A stretch of DNA of 64,000 nt from Halobacteriovorax sp. (GCA_020048985.1 JAIFLR010000041.1:1-64000); one strand, 5' to 3'; counted from the first letter of the stretch, positions 52,346-62,075 are shown. Notes: generated by a model not told the origin, from the letters alone. A program made the numbers and translations.

Positions 52346-53170
52346 ATGATCAAATTCATCACTCTGTTTTTTATCCTCATATCAAATGTCCAGGCCTACA
52401 CTTTTAATAATAATTTTGAGTCCTCTTTCAAAAGCCATAATGTGAATGTCTCAGTTGATGAACTCACGACCTGCGCCAATGCTGGAATGACGGTTTATGA
52501 ACTCAGGGATTATATCGGTCCAGCTATTGATAAGTTCTGGAACCGTGTCCCGACTTCTAATCTGCGCTTAAAAGATGGCGGCTTTAGTCCGGCCAATACC
52601 AATATTAATACCGGCCGTCTCTGCGCTCCTACAGACACCACTTGTATCACTGATGCCGGTGCTACAGTTATCGCTCCTGTCACAGATATCGTAATAGCGT
52701 GTAACACCTTAGCTGATAATTTTGCTAATAGTTCAAACGTACTTGCGGTGACAATCCCTAATAATTTCTCTGGCAAGAGCATTAAGGGCGCCATTATTGT
52801 TATTAACAATACGCCCGGATCAGCTTTTGCTGATTTAAATACCCAGGATAAAATCGGCGTAATCGCTCACGAAATCGGACACGCCATTGGCCTTGGGCAT
52901 ACTGATGATACGGCAGCTTTAATGTATTATAAAATTGTGGACCAGCGCAAAGCACTAGGCTCAGATGATATTCGCGGAGTGAGTTACCTCTACCCCATGC
53001 AGGTGGATGGATTTGGACTTTTAGGCGGATGTGCCACAGTTCAAAACAAAGATGGAACACCAGGACCGAAGCTCCCCTTTTGGCAAATGGGAGCTTCGCT
53101 AGCTTTGATGATTTTATTATTTGAATTAGTTAAATTACTTAAGCGCTCTAAGGCTCGTTCCGCGACGTGA
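52346..53170 (+). CDS. Matrixin-type (M10) zinc protease with C-terminal anchor
   Basis: A 274-residue exported protease: signal peptide (1-17), a matrixin-like catalytic domain with HEIGHAIGLGH (H175, H179, H185) and a Met-turn ALMYY, then a Cys-containing linker (GGCATVQN) and a C-terminal hydrophobic helix followed by KRSKAR. The tail looks like a sorting/anchor signal of the CTERM kind (Cys or Gly, helix, basic end). GGGAG is 8 bases before ATG 52346, preferred over an ATG at 52340. It overlaps the convergent aminopeptidase gene by 36 bases. Confidence 0.85.
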   Translation: MIKFITLFFILISNVQAYTFNNNFESSFKSHNVNVSVDELTTCANAGMTVYELRDYIGPAIDKFWNRVPTSNLRLKDGGFSPANTNINTGRLCAPTDTTCITDAGATVIAPVTDIVIACNTLADNFANSSNVLAVTIPNNFSGKSIKGAIIVINNTPGSAFADLNTQDKIGVIAHEIGHAIGLGHTDDTAALMYYKIVDQRKALGSDDIRGVSYLYPMQVDGFGLLGGCATVQNKDGTPGPKLPFWQMGASLALMILLFELVKLLKRSKARSAT

Positions 53171-54898
53171 ACATTCTGCTTCGTATTCTTCAAGCACAGC
53201 TTTTTCTTCATCATTAAGTAACTTCATATCCACTAGTGCTGGATCAAACCCGATAAAGACAAATCCTACAAAATGCAGCATGCCTGCATGAACCGGATGT
53301 TTTTCTACGCGGTAAATATTTTCTAAGCGAACTCCACCAAAGCCCGGAATATAAATACCAGGTTCAATGGAAACAACTTGTCCTGCTTTCATAGGAACGG
53401 TTGAAATACTAGAAATTCTTACTCCAGGCTCATGGACGTGAATGCCCACTCCGTGACCAGTACCGTGAGCATAGTCATAACCTTTTTTTCTCATCGGTGT
53501 GCGGGCCAAACCATCCAACACAATACCCTTAGTACCTTCAGGAAAAACAGCACTGGCACAGGCCAGAAGCCCTTTGAGAACCAGCGTATAAATTTCTATG
53601 TATTTTGGATTTGGTTTATCTGAAGCACTCCCACCGAAGAAAGCACGGGTGCAGTCAGTAGCAAAACCTCCATCAAAGTAGCCACCAGAATCAAGAAGAA
53701 TAAGATCTTCTTTTTTGATGATTACTTCATCAGAAGGGCTTCCGTAGTGAATGATTGATCCATTGGCACCAACACCAGAGATGGTATTAAAGCTCTGGTC
53801 TTTGGCACCTTCGGCTTGGTATTTTTTAGTGGTCTCGTGATAAAGATCAAGCTCGGTAATTCTTTTTCCGGCGTTCAGAGAATCTTTAACCCACTTGATG
53901 GTATTAAAAATCGCTCTATCAGAGCGGTTAAAAGAAGCCGCAATTTGCTGCATTTCAACTGGCTCTTTGATTGACTGCCAGTCGTAGAGTCCACCAGTTT
54001 TCTCTGTTAATCGTTCAGTGCCAAAAGTTTTAACGAGCATCCCGAAGTCGGCAGCGTTACTCATGGCCGGATCAAACCAAACATTTTTAAGGTGAAGAGT
54101 ATTTTGAATTTTATCAAGTTCCTTCGGCAAATCACTAAGCGGAAGGCTGATAAATTCAAGACCAATTTCTTTTTTGGCCTTATCAGAGACTGGAGTTTCC
54201 GGTGTGACAAAAATATAAACTTTTTCTTTGGTTACCAGTGCGCGGGCATAAAAGCTGCTTAAATAAGGTAAATGGTATCCACGGCAATTGGTGATCCAGG
54301 CGATTGAATCAAGGGCCGTGAGGTACATTCCCTCTTCGTCCTTGAAAATCGAGCGCGTTTTTTCGAGTGTATCTCTGCCTCTGAATTCACGGGCAATCAA
54401 TTGAATTTCTTTTAGGTCACCCAATTTTTGAAACTCAACAGACTTGGCCAGCTCGCCACCCGCTAAGGCCACAGTTTCTTGGGCAGCTTGAGTGAGTCGC
54501 TTGAGGTAGCCCAAGGAAGTGCGGTCAGCTTCATAACCAAGACGCTTAACGTTGAACTTGGTCACATCTTTGACCAAATCAGCGGTAATCGAGCTATCCG
54601 CAGCAGATTTAACCACGTCAACTTGTTCGTGGTCCACTTCCAGATCGGCCTGCTCATGGTAGCGACCGTCCACGTATAAACGAACCTTACCACTGGCCAG
54701 AACTAAAACTTCAGCGGTTGAGCCAGTAAAAGCGGTGAAATAAAAGCGATGATTGTCCTGTAGAGGAACATATTCGTTCAAAAAGGGATCAAAACTAGAA
54801 ATATACATGGCGTCGAGATTCTTCTCTTCCATGATTTTTTTAAGCTTTTGGATGTTAGATTTGATAGTTTGATTTGATAGATCGAGGGACTTTTTCAT
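53135..54898 (-). CDS. Xaa-Pro aminopeptidase, M24 family
   Basis: A 587-residue enzyme of the eukaryotic-like aminopeptidase P1 size class. Two N-terminal creatinase-like domains (about 1-300) precede a pita-bread domain with metal ligands in LLDSGG, TDCTRAFF, HGTGHGVG, SIEPGIYI and RLENI. It removes an N-terminal residue next to proline. ATG 54898 has GGAG upstream and starts MKKSLDLSN; a longer frame to 54934 is not used. Divergent from kynA. Confidence 0.92.
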   Translation of the reverse strand: MKKSLDLSNQTIKSNIQKLKKIMEEKNLDAMYISSFDPFLNEYVPLQDNHRFYFTAFTGSTAEVLVLASGKVRLYVDGRYHEQADLEVDHEQVDVVKSAADSSITADLVKDVTKFNVKRLGYEADRTSLGYLKRLTQAAQETVALAGGELAKSVEFQKLGDLKEIQLIAREFRGRDTLEKTRSIFKDEEGMYLTALDSIAWITNCRGYHLPYLSSFYARALVTKEKVYIFVTPETPVSDKAKKEIGLEFISLPLSDLPKELDKIQNTLHLKNVWFDPAMSNAADFGMLVKTFGTERLTEKTGGLYDWQSIKEPVEMQQIAASFNRSDRAIFNTIKWVKDSLNAGKRITELDLYHETTKKYQAEGAKDQSFNTISGVGANGSIIHYGSPSDEVIIKKEDLILLDSGGYFDGGFATDCTRAFFGGSASDKPNPKYIEIYTLVLKGLLACASAVFPEGTKGIVLDGLARTPMRKKGYDYAHGTGHGVGIHVHEPGVRISSISTVPMKAGQVVSIEPGIYIPGFGGVRLENIYRVEKHPVHAGMLHFVGFVFIGFDPALVDMKLLNDEEKAVLEEYEAECSRRGTSLRALK

Positions 54899-54953
54899 AC
54901 AATATCTCCGTTCTCTAAAAATACGATCAATCACAATACTTGTGAAGGCTTTT

Positions 54954-56051
54954 ATGAAAATTCAGAAACCTGTTTATTATGGTGAGTATCTGCAACTGCC
55001 TAAAATCCTGAACGCTCAGGCCCCAGAAAGTGCGAAATACGGTAAAGCGGCCCACGATGAGACGCTCTTCATCATTATTCATCAAACCTACGAGTTATGG
55101 TTTAAACAAATCCTTCACGAACTTGCGTCGATTCGTCAAATCATGCTCAAGCCCTTTGTTCCTTCAACTGACCTTTCGGTGATCAATGCACGTCTGGAAA
55201 GAGTTACTTCAATTCAACAAATTTTAGTCGATCAAATCCGGATCATGGAGACCATGACTACGCTAGACTTCATGGAGTTCAGAGATTTTTTAGTACCTGC
55301 TTCAGGCTTTCAAAGTTTACAGTTTCGTTTAGTGGAGGCCACCCTCGGAATAAAACCAGAACACCGAATGGAAATTGAAAAACAATTTTTTACCTCAAGG
55401 CTGACTGCTGAAGATAAAGCAACACTTGAAGCAGCTGAAAAAGATATCAGTGTTTTTGAATTGCTTGAAATCTGGCTCTCACGAATGCCTTTTTCAGATT
55501 TTGATGGTTTTGATTTCTGGGGAGAATACTCGGTCGCTGTGGATAAAATGCTCACCAGTGATTATGAAATCATTTCCACCAATGCCAGTCTGAGTGATCT
55601 GGTTCGCAAGATGGAACTTAAAAACCTCGATATGACGAAAGAAACTTTCGCCACTCTCCTTGATGCTCATAAGTATGCTGAATGGAAAGCCCAGGGCAAA
55701 GTGAAGCTTTCTCAAAAAGCCATGCTCTCAGCGGTTTTTATTTTTCTCTACCGTGATTACCCGGCCCTTCAGATGCCGTTTAAAATTCTAAACTCTCTGG
55801 CAGAAGTCGATGAGAAATTTACCACGTGGAGATTTCGCCACGCCATTATGGTTCAAAGAATCCTTGGAACTAAAATCGGCACAGGTGGATCATCTGGACA
55901 TGAGTATTTGAAGTCCACCACTGAAAGGAATAGAGTTTTTCTAGATATCTTTAATCTAGCGACTTTTCTCATTCCTAAATCCATGACTCCTGAACTTCCG
56001 GTTTATATCAAAGATCAATTGGACATCGTATATGACTCTTTCCAATCCTAA
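54954..56051 (+). CDS. kynA: Tryptophan 2,3-dioxygenase
   Basis: A 365-residue haem enzyme converting tryptophan to N-formylkynurenine. The signatures YYGEYLQL, HDETLFIIIHQTYELWFKQILHE (haem-pocket region), MTTLDFMEFRDFL and GTGGSSGHEYL are all present. It is somewhat longer than common bacterial forms. ATG 54954 is used; a GTG at 54942 is possible. It overlaps kynU by 20 bases, so the two are coupled. Confidence 0.95.
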   Translation: MKIQKPVYYGEYLQLPKILNAQAPESAKYGKAAHDETLFIIIHQTYELWFKQILHELASIRQIMLKPFVPSTDLSVINARLERVTSIQQILVDQIRIMETMTTLDFMEFRDFLVPASGFQSLQFRLVEATLGIKPEHRMEIEKQFFTSRLTAEDKATLEAAEKDISVFELLEIWLSRMPFSDFDGFDFWGEYSVAVDKMLTSDYEIISTNASLSDLVRKMELKNLDMTKETFATLLDAHKYAEWKAQGKVKLSQKAMLSAVFIFLYRDYPALQMPFKILNSLAEVDEKFTTWRFRHAIMVQRILGTKIGTGGSSGHEYLKSTTERNRVFLDIFNLATFLIPKSMTPELPVYIKDQLDIVYDSFQS

Positions 56052-57222
56052 GCAGTACTACTCTCGTTTCTTAAAAGGTCACGAGGGAAAGTTGCATTTT
56101 GCTGCTCACTCTCACCACTTCTGGCCGGACGTCACTAGAGATGCGCAAATTGCTTACTGGGATGATTGCGCGGCACTTAGTGATGAGAAATGGGGCAAGA
56201 TTTTTTCAGAGACCATTCCTAAAACCCAAAAACACATCGCTAAAATTTTGAATTTAAAAGATCACGAACAAATCGTGCTCGCCCCCAATACTCACGAACT
56301 CTCGACTCGTTTGTTGTCCCTTTTTCTGGGCAAAAAAGATTTAAAGATTCTGACTACGACTAATGAGTTCCATTCATGGCGCCGACAGTTTCTGCGACTA
56401 TCGGAAATTCCTGAAATAAAAATTCATCAGGTTAATTCTAATAACGTGCCTCAGGACCGAGCAACTTTTCTGAATGAGATGAAATCCGAACTGGCCAAAA
56501 ACTATGATGTTGTTTTTTTAAGTCAGGTTTTCTTTGATTCCGGGGCGGCCCTAACCGACGAAGAAATTCAGTACCTGGTCGAAGCAACCCCCGCCTCCAC
56601 TCTTTTTGTTCTCGATGGCTACCACGGCTTCGCTGCCATTCCCTGTGACCTTGCAAAACTAGAAGGTCGGATTTTCTATCTGGGCGGCGGTTATAAATAT
56701 GCCCAGGGCGGAGAAGGCATCGGTTTCATGGTGGTCCCCAAAGGCCAATGGCGCCCGGCCTACACCGGATGGTACGCCGATCACGCTCACCTCTCCCAGG
56801 CCCCAGGCTCCCAAGTGGGCTACTCGGACAACGGCATGGCCTTTATGGGTGCGACCCAAGATCCCAGTGGTTTCTACCGGTTTAATGCCGTTTGGGATTT
56901 ATTTGATACTGAAAAAATGAACGTCACAAACATCCACCAATACGTGCTCGGCCTCCAGAAGACCTTTCTCAAGCACCTGCCAGCAAGCTTCCTAAAGGCA
57001 TGGTCCCTGAAACCTCTATACTCTCCAGAGCTCTCTTGGCACGGGCATTTCTTAACCTTTGAGGCTCCCTCCATTGAGATCGCCGAAAAGTGCCAGCAAA
57101 CCCTGAGCTCCCACCACATTCTCATCGACCGCCGAGGCACTCGTCTGCGGTTTGGCTTTGGTCTTTACCAAAATGAGGCCGATGTGTCCGAACTCACAGG
57201 GCGCCTCACTAAATTGGCATAG
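56032..57222 (+). CDS. kynU: Kynureninase-like PLP enzyme
   Basis: A 396-residue class V aminotransferase-fold enzyme. It has a PLP lysine in GGGYKYAQGGEG (K222) and D195 in LDGYH, and a tail ending GTRLRFGFGLYQ. Coupled to kynA, it probably cleaves kynurenine to anthranilate plus alanine. It is not a close match to the classical kynureninases, so specificity is inferred. No formylkynurenine formamidase gene lies in this window. Confidence 0.7.
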   Translation: MTLSNPKQYYSRFLKGHEGKLHFAAHSHHFWPDVTRDAQIAYWDDCAALSDEKWGKIFSETIPKTQKHIAKILNLKDHEQIVLAPNTHELSTRLLSLFLGKKDLKILTTTNEFHSWRRQFLRLSEIPEIKIHQVNSNNVPQDRATFLNEMKSELAKNYDVVFLSQVFFDSGAALTDEEIQYLVEATPASTLFVLDGYHGFAAIPCDLAKLEGRIFYLGGGYKYAQGGEGIGFMVVPKGQWRPAYTGWYADHAHLSQAPGSQVGYSDNGMAFMGATQDPSGFYRFNAVWDLFDTEKMNVTNIHQYVLGLQKTFLKHLPASFLKAWSLKPLYSPELSWHGHFLTFEAPSIEIAEKCQQTLSSHHILIDRRGTRLRFGFGLYQNEADVSELTGRLTKLA

Positions 57223-57280
57223 AATTCATCTAAAGTTTTTAGCTTTAATGCCGATATGGCCCTATAAGAGGGGTTGTAAT

Positions 57281-57451
57281 ATGAGCGTAAAACTTAGTTC
57301 AGTTGTTATGGTGTTAATGGTGTGTTTTATCGCCAAGATATCATTTGAAACAGCAACGACTAAGAAAGAGAACGCACAAACGGCCAAATCTAACGAGCGC
57401 TCCCCTGCTTCCATCGATCAGAGCTACCACGAACACATGAATAAACGATAA
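57281..57451 (+). CDS. Small membrane-anchored protein
   Basis: A 56-residue protein with one N-terminal hydrophobic helix (about 6-20) and a polar, charged tail. AGGGG lies a few bases before ATG 57281. A longer frame from within kynU is not used. No family recognised. It follows kynU by 58 bases. Confidence 0.55.
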   Translation: MSVKLSSVVMVLMVCFIAKISFETATTKKENAQTAKSNERSPASIDQSYHEHMNKR

Positions 57452-57502
57452 TTTTTACAATCCTCTTTGATCCCCACCCCTTAAAGTAGTAGTTTAGCCT
57501 TC

Positions 57503-57826
57503 ATGAAAACATTTATTCTATTTGTATCCCTATTCGCTTCTCTTTCAAGCTTTGCTGGTGACATGTACCTGAGCTGCGGTTTTGGTGAAGAAGAACACTG
57601 GGAAAATTTCACAGATAGTGTTCTGGACGATAATAGAAAAGGCATGGTTACTCTGAAAAATAATACGAAGACATACGTCGTTACTTTCGACGGAATGTTT
57701 TACCGTTATATCAAATCAAATTCCAATCGTGGTGGTTTCGAAGAAAGAACAGTTATGCCGACTGACATGTCTTCAAGAAAAGTTTCCGCTATCGTTGACG
57801 ATGTTTGGTGTCACATTAACGACTAA
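57503..57826 (+). CDS. Small exported protein
   Basis: A 107-residue protein with a signal peptide (1-18, SFA cleavage) and a mature domain with Cys near 25 and 103 that could pair. Strand-rich. No family recognised. The 3' end overlaps the convergent murD gene by 11 bases. Confidence 0.65.
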   Translation: MKTFILFVSLFASLSSFAGDMYLSCGFGEEEHWENFTDSVLDDNRKGMVTLKNNTKTYVVTFDGMFYRYIKSNSNRGGFEERTVMPTDMSSRKVSAIVDDVWCHIND

Positions 57827-59141
57827 GGCTTTCCTTCGCCCAAGCCTTATACTTCTCACCCCGGTCAACGTAGTTCTTGAATTGATCAAATGAAGGAAAC
57901 GCCGGCGAGAAAACCAAGTTCCCTTTTAAGTTTTCTTTCTTCGCGATTTCAAAAACAGTTTTTAAATCCCCGGCTTCAGTCACCTTAAAATCTTTGCCTA
58001 ATTCATCGGCCAGGCGTTTGGTAACATCCCCAATAGTGAAAATGCGAGCGATTTTATTTTTAAACGGCAAAAGATCCGGCAGCACCTTATCACTCTCACT
58101 GCGAAGTTTGCCCCCAAGGATGAGATACAAAGGTCCCGTGGAGTCATTAAAAGCTTTTATCGCCGTAGTGGTAGCCAGTGTATTGGTGCTCTTGGCATCG
58201 TTATAAACCGCAAGCCCTTCGAAAGTCAGAACGTATTCTAAACGGTGAGCGACACCTGGGAACTCGTTGATAAATTCCTGAAAGATTTTATCCAGATTTT
58301 CAATTTTAAGCAGCTCCAGAACTTTATAAGCTGCATAGAAATTTGCTTCATTATGCTCACCCACCACTTTGGCTTCTTTAAAACTAAACTTAGTTTTGAA
58401 AGACTGAGGTAGGTCCCCTTTTTGGAAAAAATCTTTATGAGCAGGGTGATCCTTGATGTCGGCCAGATAAGGATTCTCCAGACCAATAATGAGATGATCC
58501 TCTTTGGTCATGTTGTTCAGCATGCGGTACTTGGCCTTCGCATAATCGTGAACGTCATCATAGCGCTCAGAGTGATTAGGAAAGACATTGAGTATCAAAC
58601 CAATGTGCGGATGAAATTCATGAATTGTTTCAAGCTGGAAGCTAGAAACTTCAATGATAGCGTAATCCACTTTTTCACCACTCAGGGCCAGGTCACAATA
58701 CGGGATACCAATATTGCCACCGCAGAAAACTTTTTTACCGGCCTTCTTGAGGGCCTCGGCAATCATGGTGGTGGTAGTGGTTTTGCCGTTGGTACCGGTG
58801 ATCGCAATAACGGGAATATCTTTGGTCTGGCGGTAGGCGTATTCAATCTCAGAGAGAATCGGCACACCCTTCTCAACAGCTGCCTTGAGGGCAGGATGAG
58901 TGGTGGGAATTCCTGGGGAGATAACAATTTCATCCATCTTATGAAAATGGGCGGCAAAATCCTCTTCAGAATAACAAGAGCAGCAATCAAGGACCTGATC
59001 CAGCTTCTCAGCGCTAAACCAAGAGTCAACTGGCCCTTTATTAACGGCATAGAGGTCTTGTTTGAGCTTCTTAGCTAGCTCAACTGCGGATTTGCCCGAC
59101 TTACCCATTCCAAATATAGCGACTTTATTTATCTTGTTCAT
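57816..59141 (-). CDS. murD: UDP-N-acetylmuramoyl-L-alanine--D-glutamate ligase
   Basis: A 441-residue Mur ligase that adds D-glutamate to UDP-MurNAc-L-Ala in peptidoglycan synthesis. It shows the Mur ATP motif ITGTNGKTTTT at about 114-124, then NHSERYDDVHDYAKAKYRML and the C-terminal APAFPSFD region (SPAFPSFDQF). The N-terminal Rossmann domain begins KVAIFGMGKSGKS. It stands alone in this window, without the dcw cluster. Confidence 0.92.
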   Translation of the reverse strand: MNKINKVAIFGMGKSGKSAVELAKKLKQDLYAVNKGPVDSWFSAEKLDQVLDCCSCYSEEDFAAHFHKMDEIVISPGIPTTHPALKAAVEKGVPILSEIEYAYRQTKDIPVIAITGTNGKTTTTTMIAEALKKAGKKVFCGGNIGIPYCDLALSGEKVDYAIIEVSSFQLETIHEFHPHIGLILNVFPNHSERYDDVHDYAKAKYRMLNNMTKEDHLIIGLENPYLADIKDHPAHKDFFQKGDLPQSFKTKFSFKEAKVVGEHNEANFYAAYKVLELLKIENLDKIFQEFINEFPGVAHRLEYVLTFEGLAVYNDAKSTNTLATTTAIKAFNDSTGPLYLILGGKLRSESDKVLPDLLPFKNKIARIFTIGDVTKRLADELGKDFKVTEAGDLKTVFEIAKKENLKGNLVFSPAFPSFDQFKNYVDRGEKYKAWAKESLSR

Positions 59142-59164
59142 AAGCTGTGATATATCCTTATCCC

Positions 59165-60391
59165 ATGGACCTTAAGAAGCGCTTCCAGGAAATTGCTGAA
59201 TTTCTTCAACCATATCAAAGAATATGGCAAAACGAAATCATGCTTCTTTATCCAAACCCTTTGGATGATTTTCCTCGGGAATGGGTGGACGAGCTGGCCC
59301 AATTTAAACAGCAAGAAGACGTCATTAGGCTGGAGAAAAAAGAGGTCTTTGACTACATTAAGTCCCCTTCCCTGATTGCCTTTTACCGGCGGCTAGAGGA
59401 ATTGGCAGAGGTTCCCAAGATTGAGGAGCTTCCTGCGTTTCCAGATAATAAAAAACTCTTTTTGCACATGATTCCTAAAAAGCAGCACGAGATCAAACGT
59501 CTGGCCCCTTTTGTGAATGCTTTTTATCAGGCCCAGGGAATTGAGAAGGTTGTGGATATCGGTGGCGGAATTGGCCACTTAGCGCAGTCACTGGCCAACC
59601 ACTATCATCTCAAGACCACCAGTTTGGACCTTGACCCCGTCATGCAACAGACAGGCAGAGAGCGGCAGGAAAATAATCAAGTTGAATACATACAAGTAAA
59701 AGTTGAGGCCAGTGACGAAAAGTTCAATAGCGTATTAACTAAAAAGACCATGACTCTAGGGCTCCATACGTGCGGCCCTCTGGCCAATCACCAAATCAAG
59801 GCGAGCTGCTCGAATCATATTAAAGGGCTCATTAGTTTTGGGTGCTGTTATGAGAAACTTCAGCACGATCCTGCCAGTCAGAATATTTCCCAGACGGCCA
59901 GAAATCTTAAGGAGCCGATTACTTTTAATTATTTTGCTTTAACTCTGGCCACACGTGCTCACCGTAAAATGCATGAGAAGGATTATGAATTAAAATTGAA
60001 AGTGAAATACTTCCGATACGGCATTCATATTCTTCTGCATGATGAATATGAAACTAAAGAACTTGTTTCTTTAGGAAATTCCAGTCCTAAACTTTATGAT
60101 GAATCATTTGGTGATTATGTCATTGAGCAGTTTAGAAGAATCAATCTTCCCCTACGACATACGAAAGAAGAATTGAATGCCTTCTATGCAGAACCGGCCC
60201 GCCAGGATCTCATCTGGAAGATGCTGGTTGCCGGGCTGATACGAAATGCCTTTGGCCGTTTGATGGAACTTTATATTCTTTTAGACCGCGCCCTCTATCT
60301 GGAGGAGCATGGCTACCAGGTACAATTACTTGAGTTCTTTGATGAGCCAATTTCTCCTCGTAATCTTGGGATTGTTGCTAATCTGGTGTAA
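59165..60391 (+). CDS. METTL25-like SAM-dependent methyltransferase
   Basis: A 408-residue protein of the METTL25/methyltransferase domain 32 type: VVDIGGGIGHLAQSLA (SAM motif I), SLDLDPVM, GLHTCGPLANH and SFGCCYEKL (conserved Cys-Cys-Tyr). In animals, the family includes ribosomal-protein or histidine methyltransferases, but the bacterial substrate is not known. ATG 59165 is used; an upstream GTG at 59147 is possible. It is divergent from murD, with only a short gap, and precedes the desaturase by 9 bases. Confidence 0.78.
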   Translation: MDLKKRFQEIAEFLQPYQRIWQNEIMLLYPNPLDDFPREWVDELAQFKQQEDVIRLEKKEVFDYIKSPSLIAFYRRLEELAEVPKIEELPAFPDNKKLFLHMIPKKQHEIKRLAPFVNAFYQAQGIEKVVDIGGGIGHLAQSLANHYHLKTTSLDLDPVMQQTGRERQENNQVEYIQVKVEASDEKFNSVLTKKTMTLGLHTCGPLANHQIKASCSNHIKGLISFGCCYEKLQHDPASQNISQTARNLKEPITFNYFALTLATRAHRKMHEKDYELKLKVKYFRYGIHILLHDEYETKELVSLGNSSPKLYDESFGDYVIEQFRRINLPLRHTKEELNAFYAEPARQDLIWKMLVAGLIRNAFGRLMELYILLDRALYLEEHGYQVQLLEFFDEPISPRNLGIVANLV

Positions 60392-60400
60392 AATAAATCC

Positions 60401-61186
60401 ATGTTTAAACATCACCGACTCGATGCTCTTCTCAGTCTTATTTCCTTTCTTCAGGTAAGTCTGTTGATTTTACCTTTTGTGGTGGATGTCTCTTTCCCCC
60501 AGCTTATTTTGTTAGTTTTGATTAACCTCTTTTTAATTGGTACCAACTATCAATGTGTCGCCCACAATTTTATTCATAATCCCTTTTTTAAAAGTGCGCT
60601 TTTAAACTATTTTTTTTCAGTTCTCAATTCGCTGTGCCTCGGAATTCCTGAATCTGTCTATCGCATCCATCATCTGGAGCATCACCGCCACAACAACAAC
60701 CCTGCCAAAGATGAGTCCTCAACTTACCGCCATGGCCACAATGGTAAGGAAGAAAATATATTTCTTTATTCAACATTAGGTGTCTTAAGAACTGATCTGG
60801 TATCTCTCTATAAAACTGCGCTAAAACAATCTTCTCTGGTTCATGTTGAACTAGTCAGTTTAAGTCTTTTTATCGCTATCTTGAGTTTTCTTAACTGGAA
60901 GTTGTTTTTGGGTTACGTTTTGACTTCTTATGTCTTCGGTCAAGTGTTTGCTCTGTGGGAAAATTACTGTGAACATCATCATGCAGATTTCAATGACAGA
61001 AAGCGGGATTCAGTAAGTTGTTACAACAGGGTCTACAATGTTATTTGGTTTAATAACGGCTACCATCAGGAACATCACTACTCTCCCACAATTCATTGGA
61101 CGAAAATTCCATCCATAACAGAAAAGCTACCAGGCGACCGCGTGATCGTGGGGATTTGTCATCTTGCCAATAGTTTTAGAAATTAA
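60401..61186 (+). CDS. Fatty acid desaturase
   Basis: A 261-residue membrane enzyme with the three histidine boxes of di-iron desaturases: H55NFIH59, HHLEHH near 90-95 and HQEHH at 222-226, plus CEHHH near 190. Hydrophobic helices fall between them. It introduces a double bond into an acyl chain or a related lipid. The start is 9 bases after the methyltransferase gene, so they are probably cotranscribed; convergent with speD by 4 bases. Confidence 0.85.
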   Translation: MFKHHRLDALLSLISFLQVSLLILPFVVDVSFPQLILLVLINLFLIGTNYQCVAHNFIHNPFFKSALLNYFFSVLNSLCLGIPESVYRIHHLEHHRHNNNPAKDESSTYRHGHNGKEENIFLYSTLGVLRTDLVSLYKTALKQSSLVHVELVSLSLFIAILSFLNWKLFLGYVLTSYVFGQVFALWENYCEHHHADFNDRKRDSVSCYNRVYNVIWFNNGYHQEHHYSPTIHWTKIPSITEKLPGDRVIVGICHLANSFRN

Positions 61187-61959
61187 TTCAGGTGAAAAAC
61201 TTCTCTCATCTCTTTATTAAGAAGTTCCATCTTGTGATCGATCTCAGGATGATTTTTATCATTTGGATCAAGTAGATAATTCTCTGGACCCATAGGCTTG
61301 ATCATTAACTTGGTTTGCCAGATGTTGTCGTGGGCCATGTTGATGTCTTGGCGATACTTATATTTATCAAGCGTCTCTTGCTTAATATAATCCTGGATCG
61401 AATTGAAATAATGGTCGTTATAAATCTTCTGACCATTCTGCATACGAGTGTAACCACGAACCACGTAATCGATATAAACGACATCACATTCAAAAGCTTC
61501 AAACATATAGTTCAACGCTTTGAGTGGAATAATTTCTCCACAAGTAGCGACATCTAAATCCAAACGAAAAGTACAAATCCCTTCAGGATCTGATGCATCT
61601 GGATAGGTATGTGTTGTGATGTGAGATTTATCTAAGTGCATTTTAACTGCTGCTTGGCCTTGAGCGCCTACTTCCCAATTACCTCCACCCTTAATATCTG
61701 ACATAAGAGTCATCGTAGAAGCACCAACTGGCTCATAGTCCTGGACTGTCTCAGAAAGAATATTGGCTTCAATAATTTTGCAAACGTTACGGGCGATCTC
61801 AGAGATATTAGCGGCGCAAAATTTGGTATGAATGTAATTGATATAATCTTGTTTTTGCTGCTCGTTCATAGCGATACAAAAATCGTAGAAGTTAAAAGAT
61901 AAAATCTTCGTCAGATTGTTGAAGCCCGAAAGCTTGATAGTTTCCTGCACGTTTTTCAT
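61183..61959 (-). CDS. speD: S-adenosylmethionine decarboxylase proenzyme
   Basis: A 258-residue proenzyme of the E. coli type that self-cleaves to a pyruvoyl enzyme and provides aminopropyl groups for spermidine. The cleavage site is in HLDKSHITTHTYP at K111-S112, the same numbering as in E. coli. ATG 61959 starts the family N-terminus (MKNVQETIKL), not an upstream frame from 62049. No speE gene is nearby. Confidence 0.92.
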   Translation of the reverse strand: MKNVQETIKLSGFNNLTKILSFNFYDFCIAMNEQQKQDYINYIHTKFCAANISEIARNVCKIIEANILSETVQDYEPVGASTMTLMSDIKGGGNWEVGAQGQAAVKMHLDKSHITTHTYPDASDPEGICTFRLDLDVATCGEIIPLKALNYMFEAFECDVVYIDYVVRGYTRMQNGQKIYNDHYFNSIQDYIKQETLDKYKYRQDINMAHDNIWQTKLMIKPMGPENYLLDPNDKNHPEIDHKMELLNKEMREVFHLN

Positions 61960-62032
61960 GGCAAAAACCTCTTCGCAAAAAAAATTGAACAAAATTGAAA
62001 ACTGTTTATATGGGAGGGGGAATATTCTGACA

Positions 62033-62075
62033 ATAAAAAAGGGGCCCAAAGCGTTAATTCTTTGGACCCCCGGAA
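62033..62075 (-). terminator. Terminator of mdh
   Basis: On the minus strand GGGGTCCAAAG and CTTTGGGCCCC form a stem of 11 pairs with one mismatch around an 8-base loop, followed by TTTTTT. It lies just after the mdh stop codon. Confidence 0.85.
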
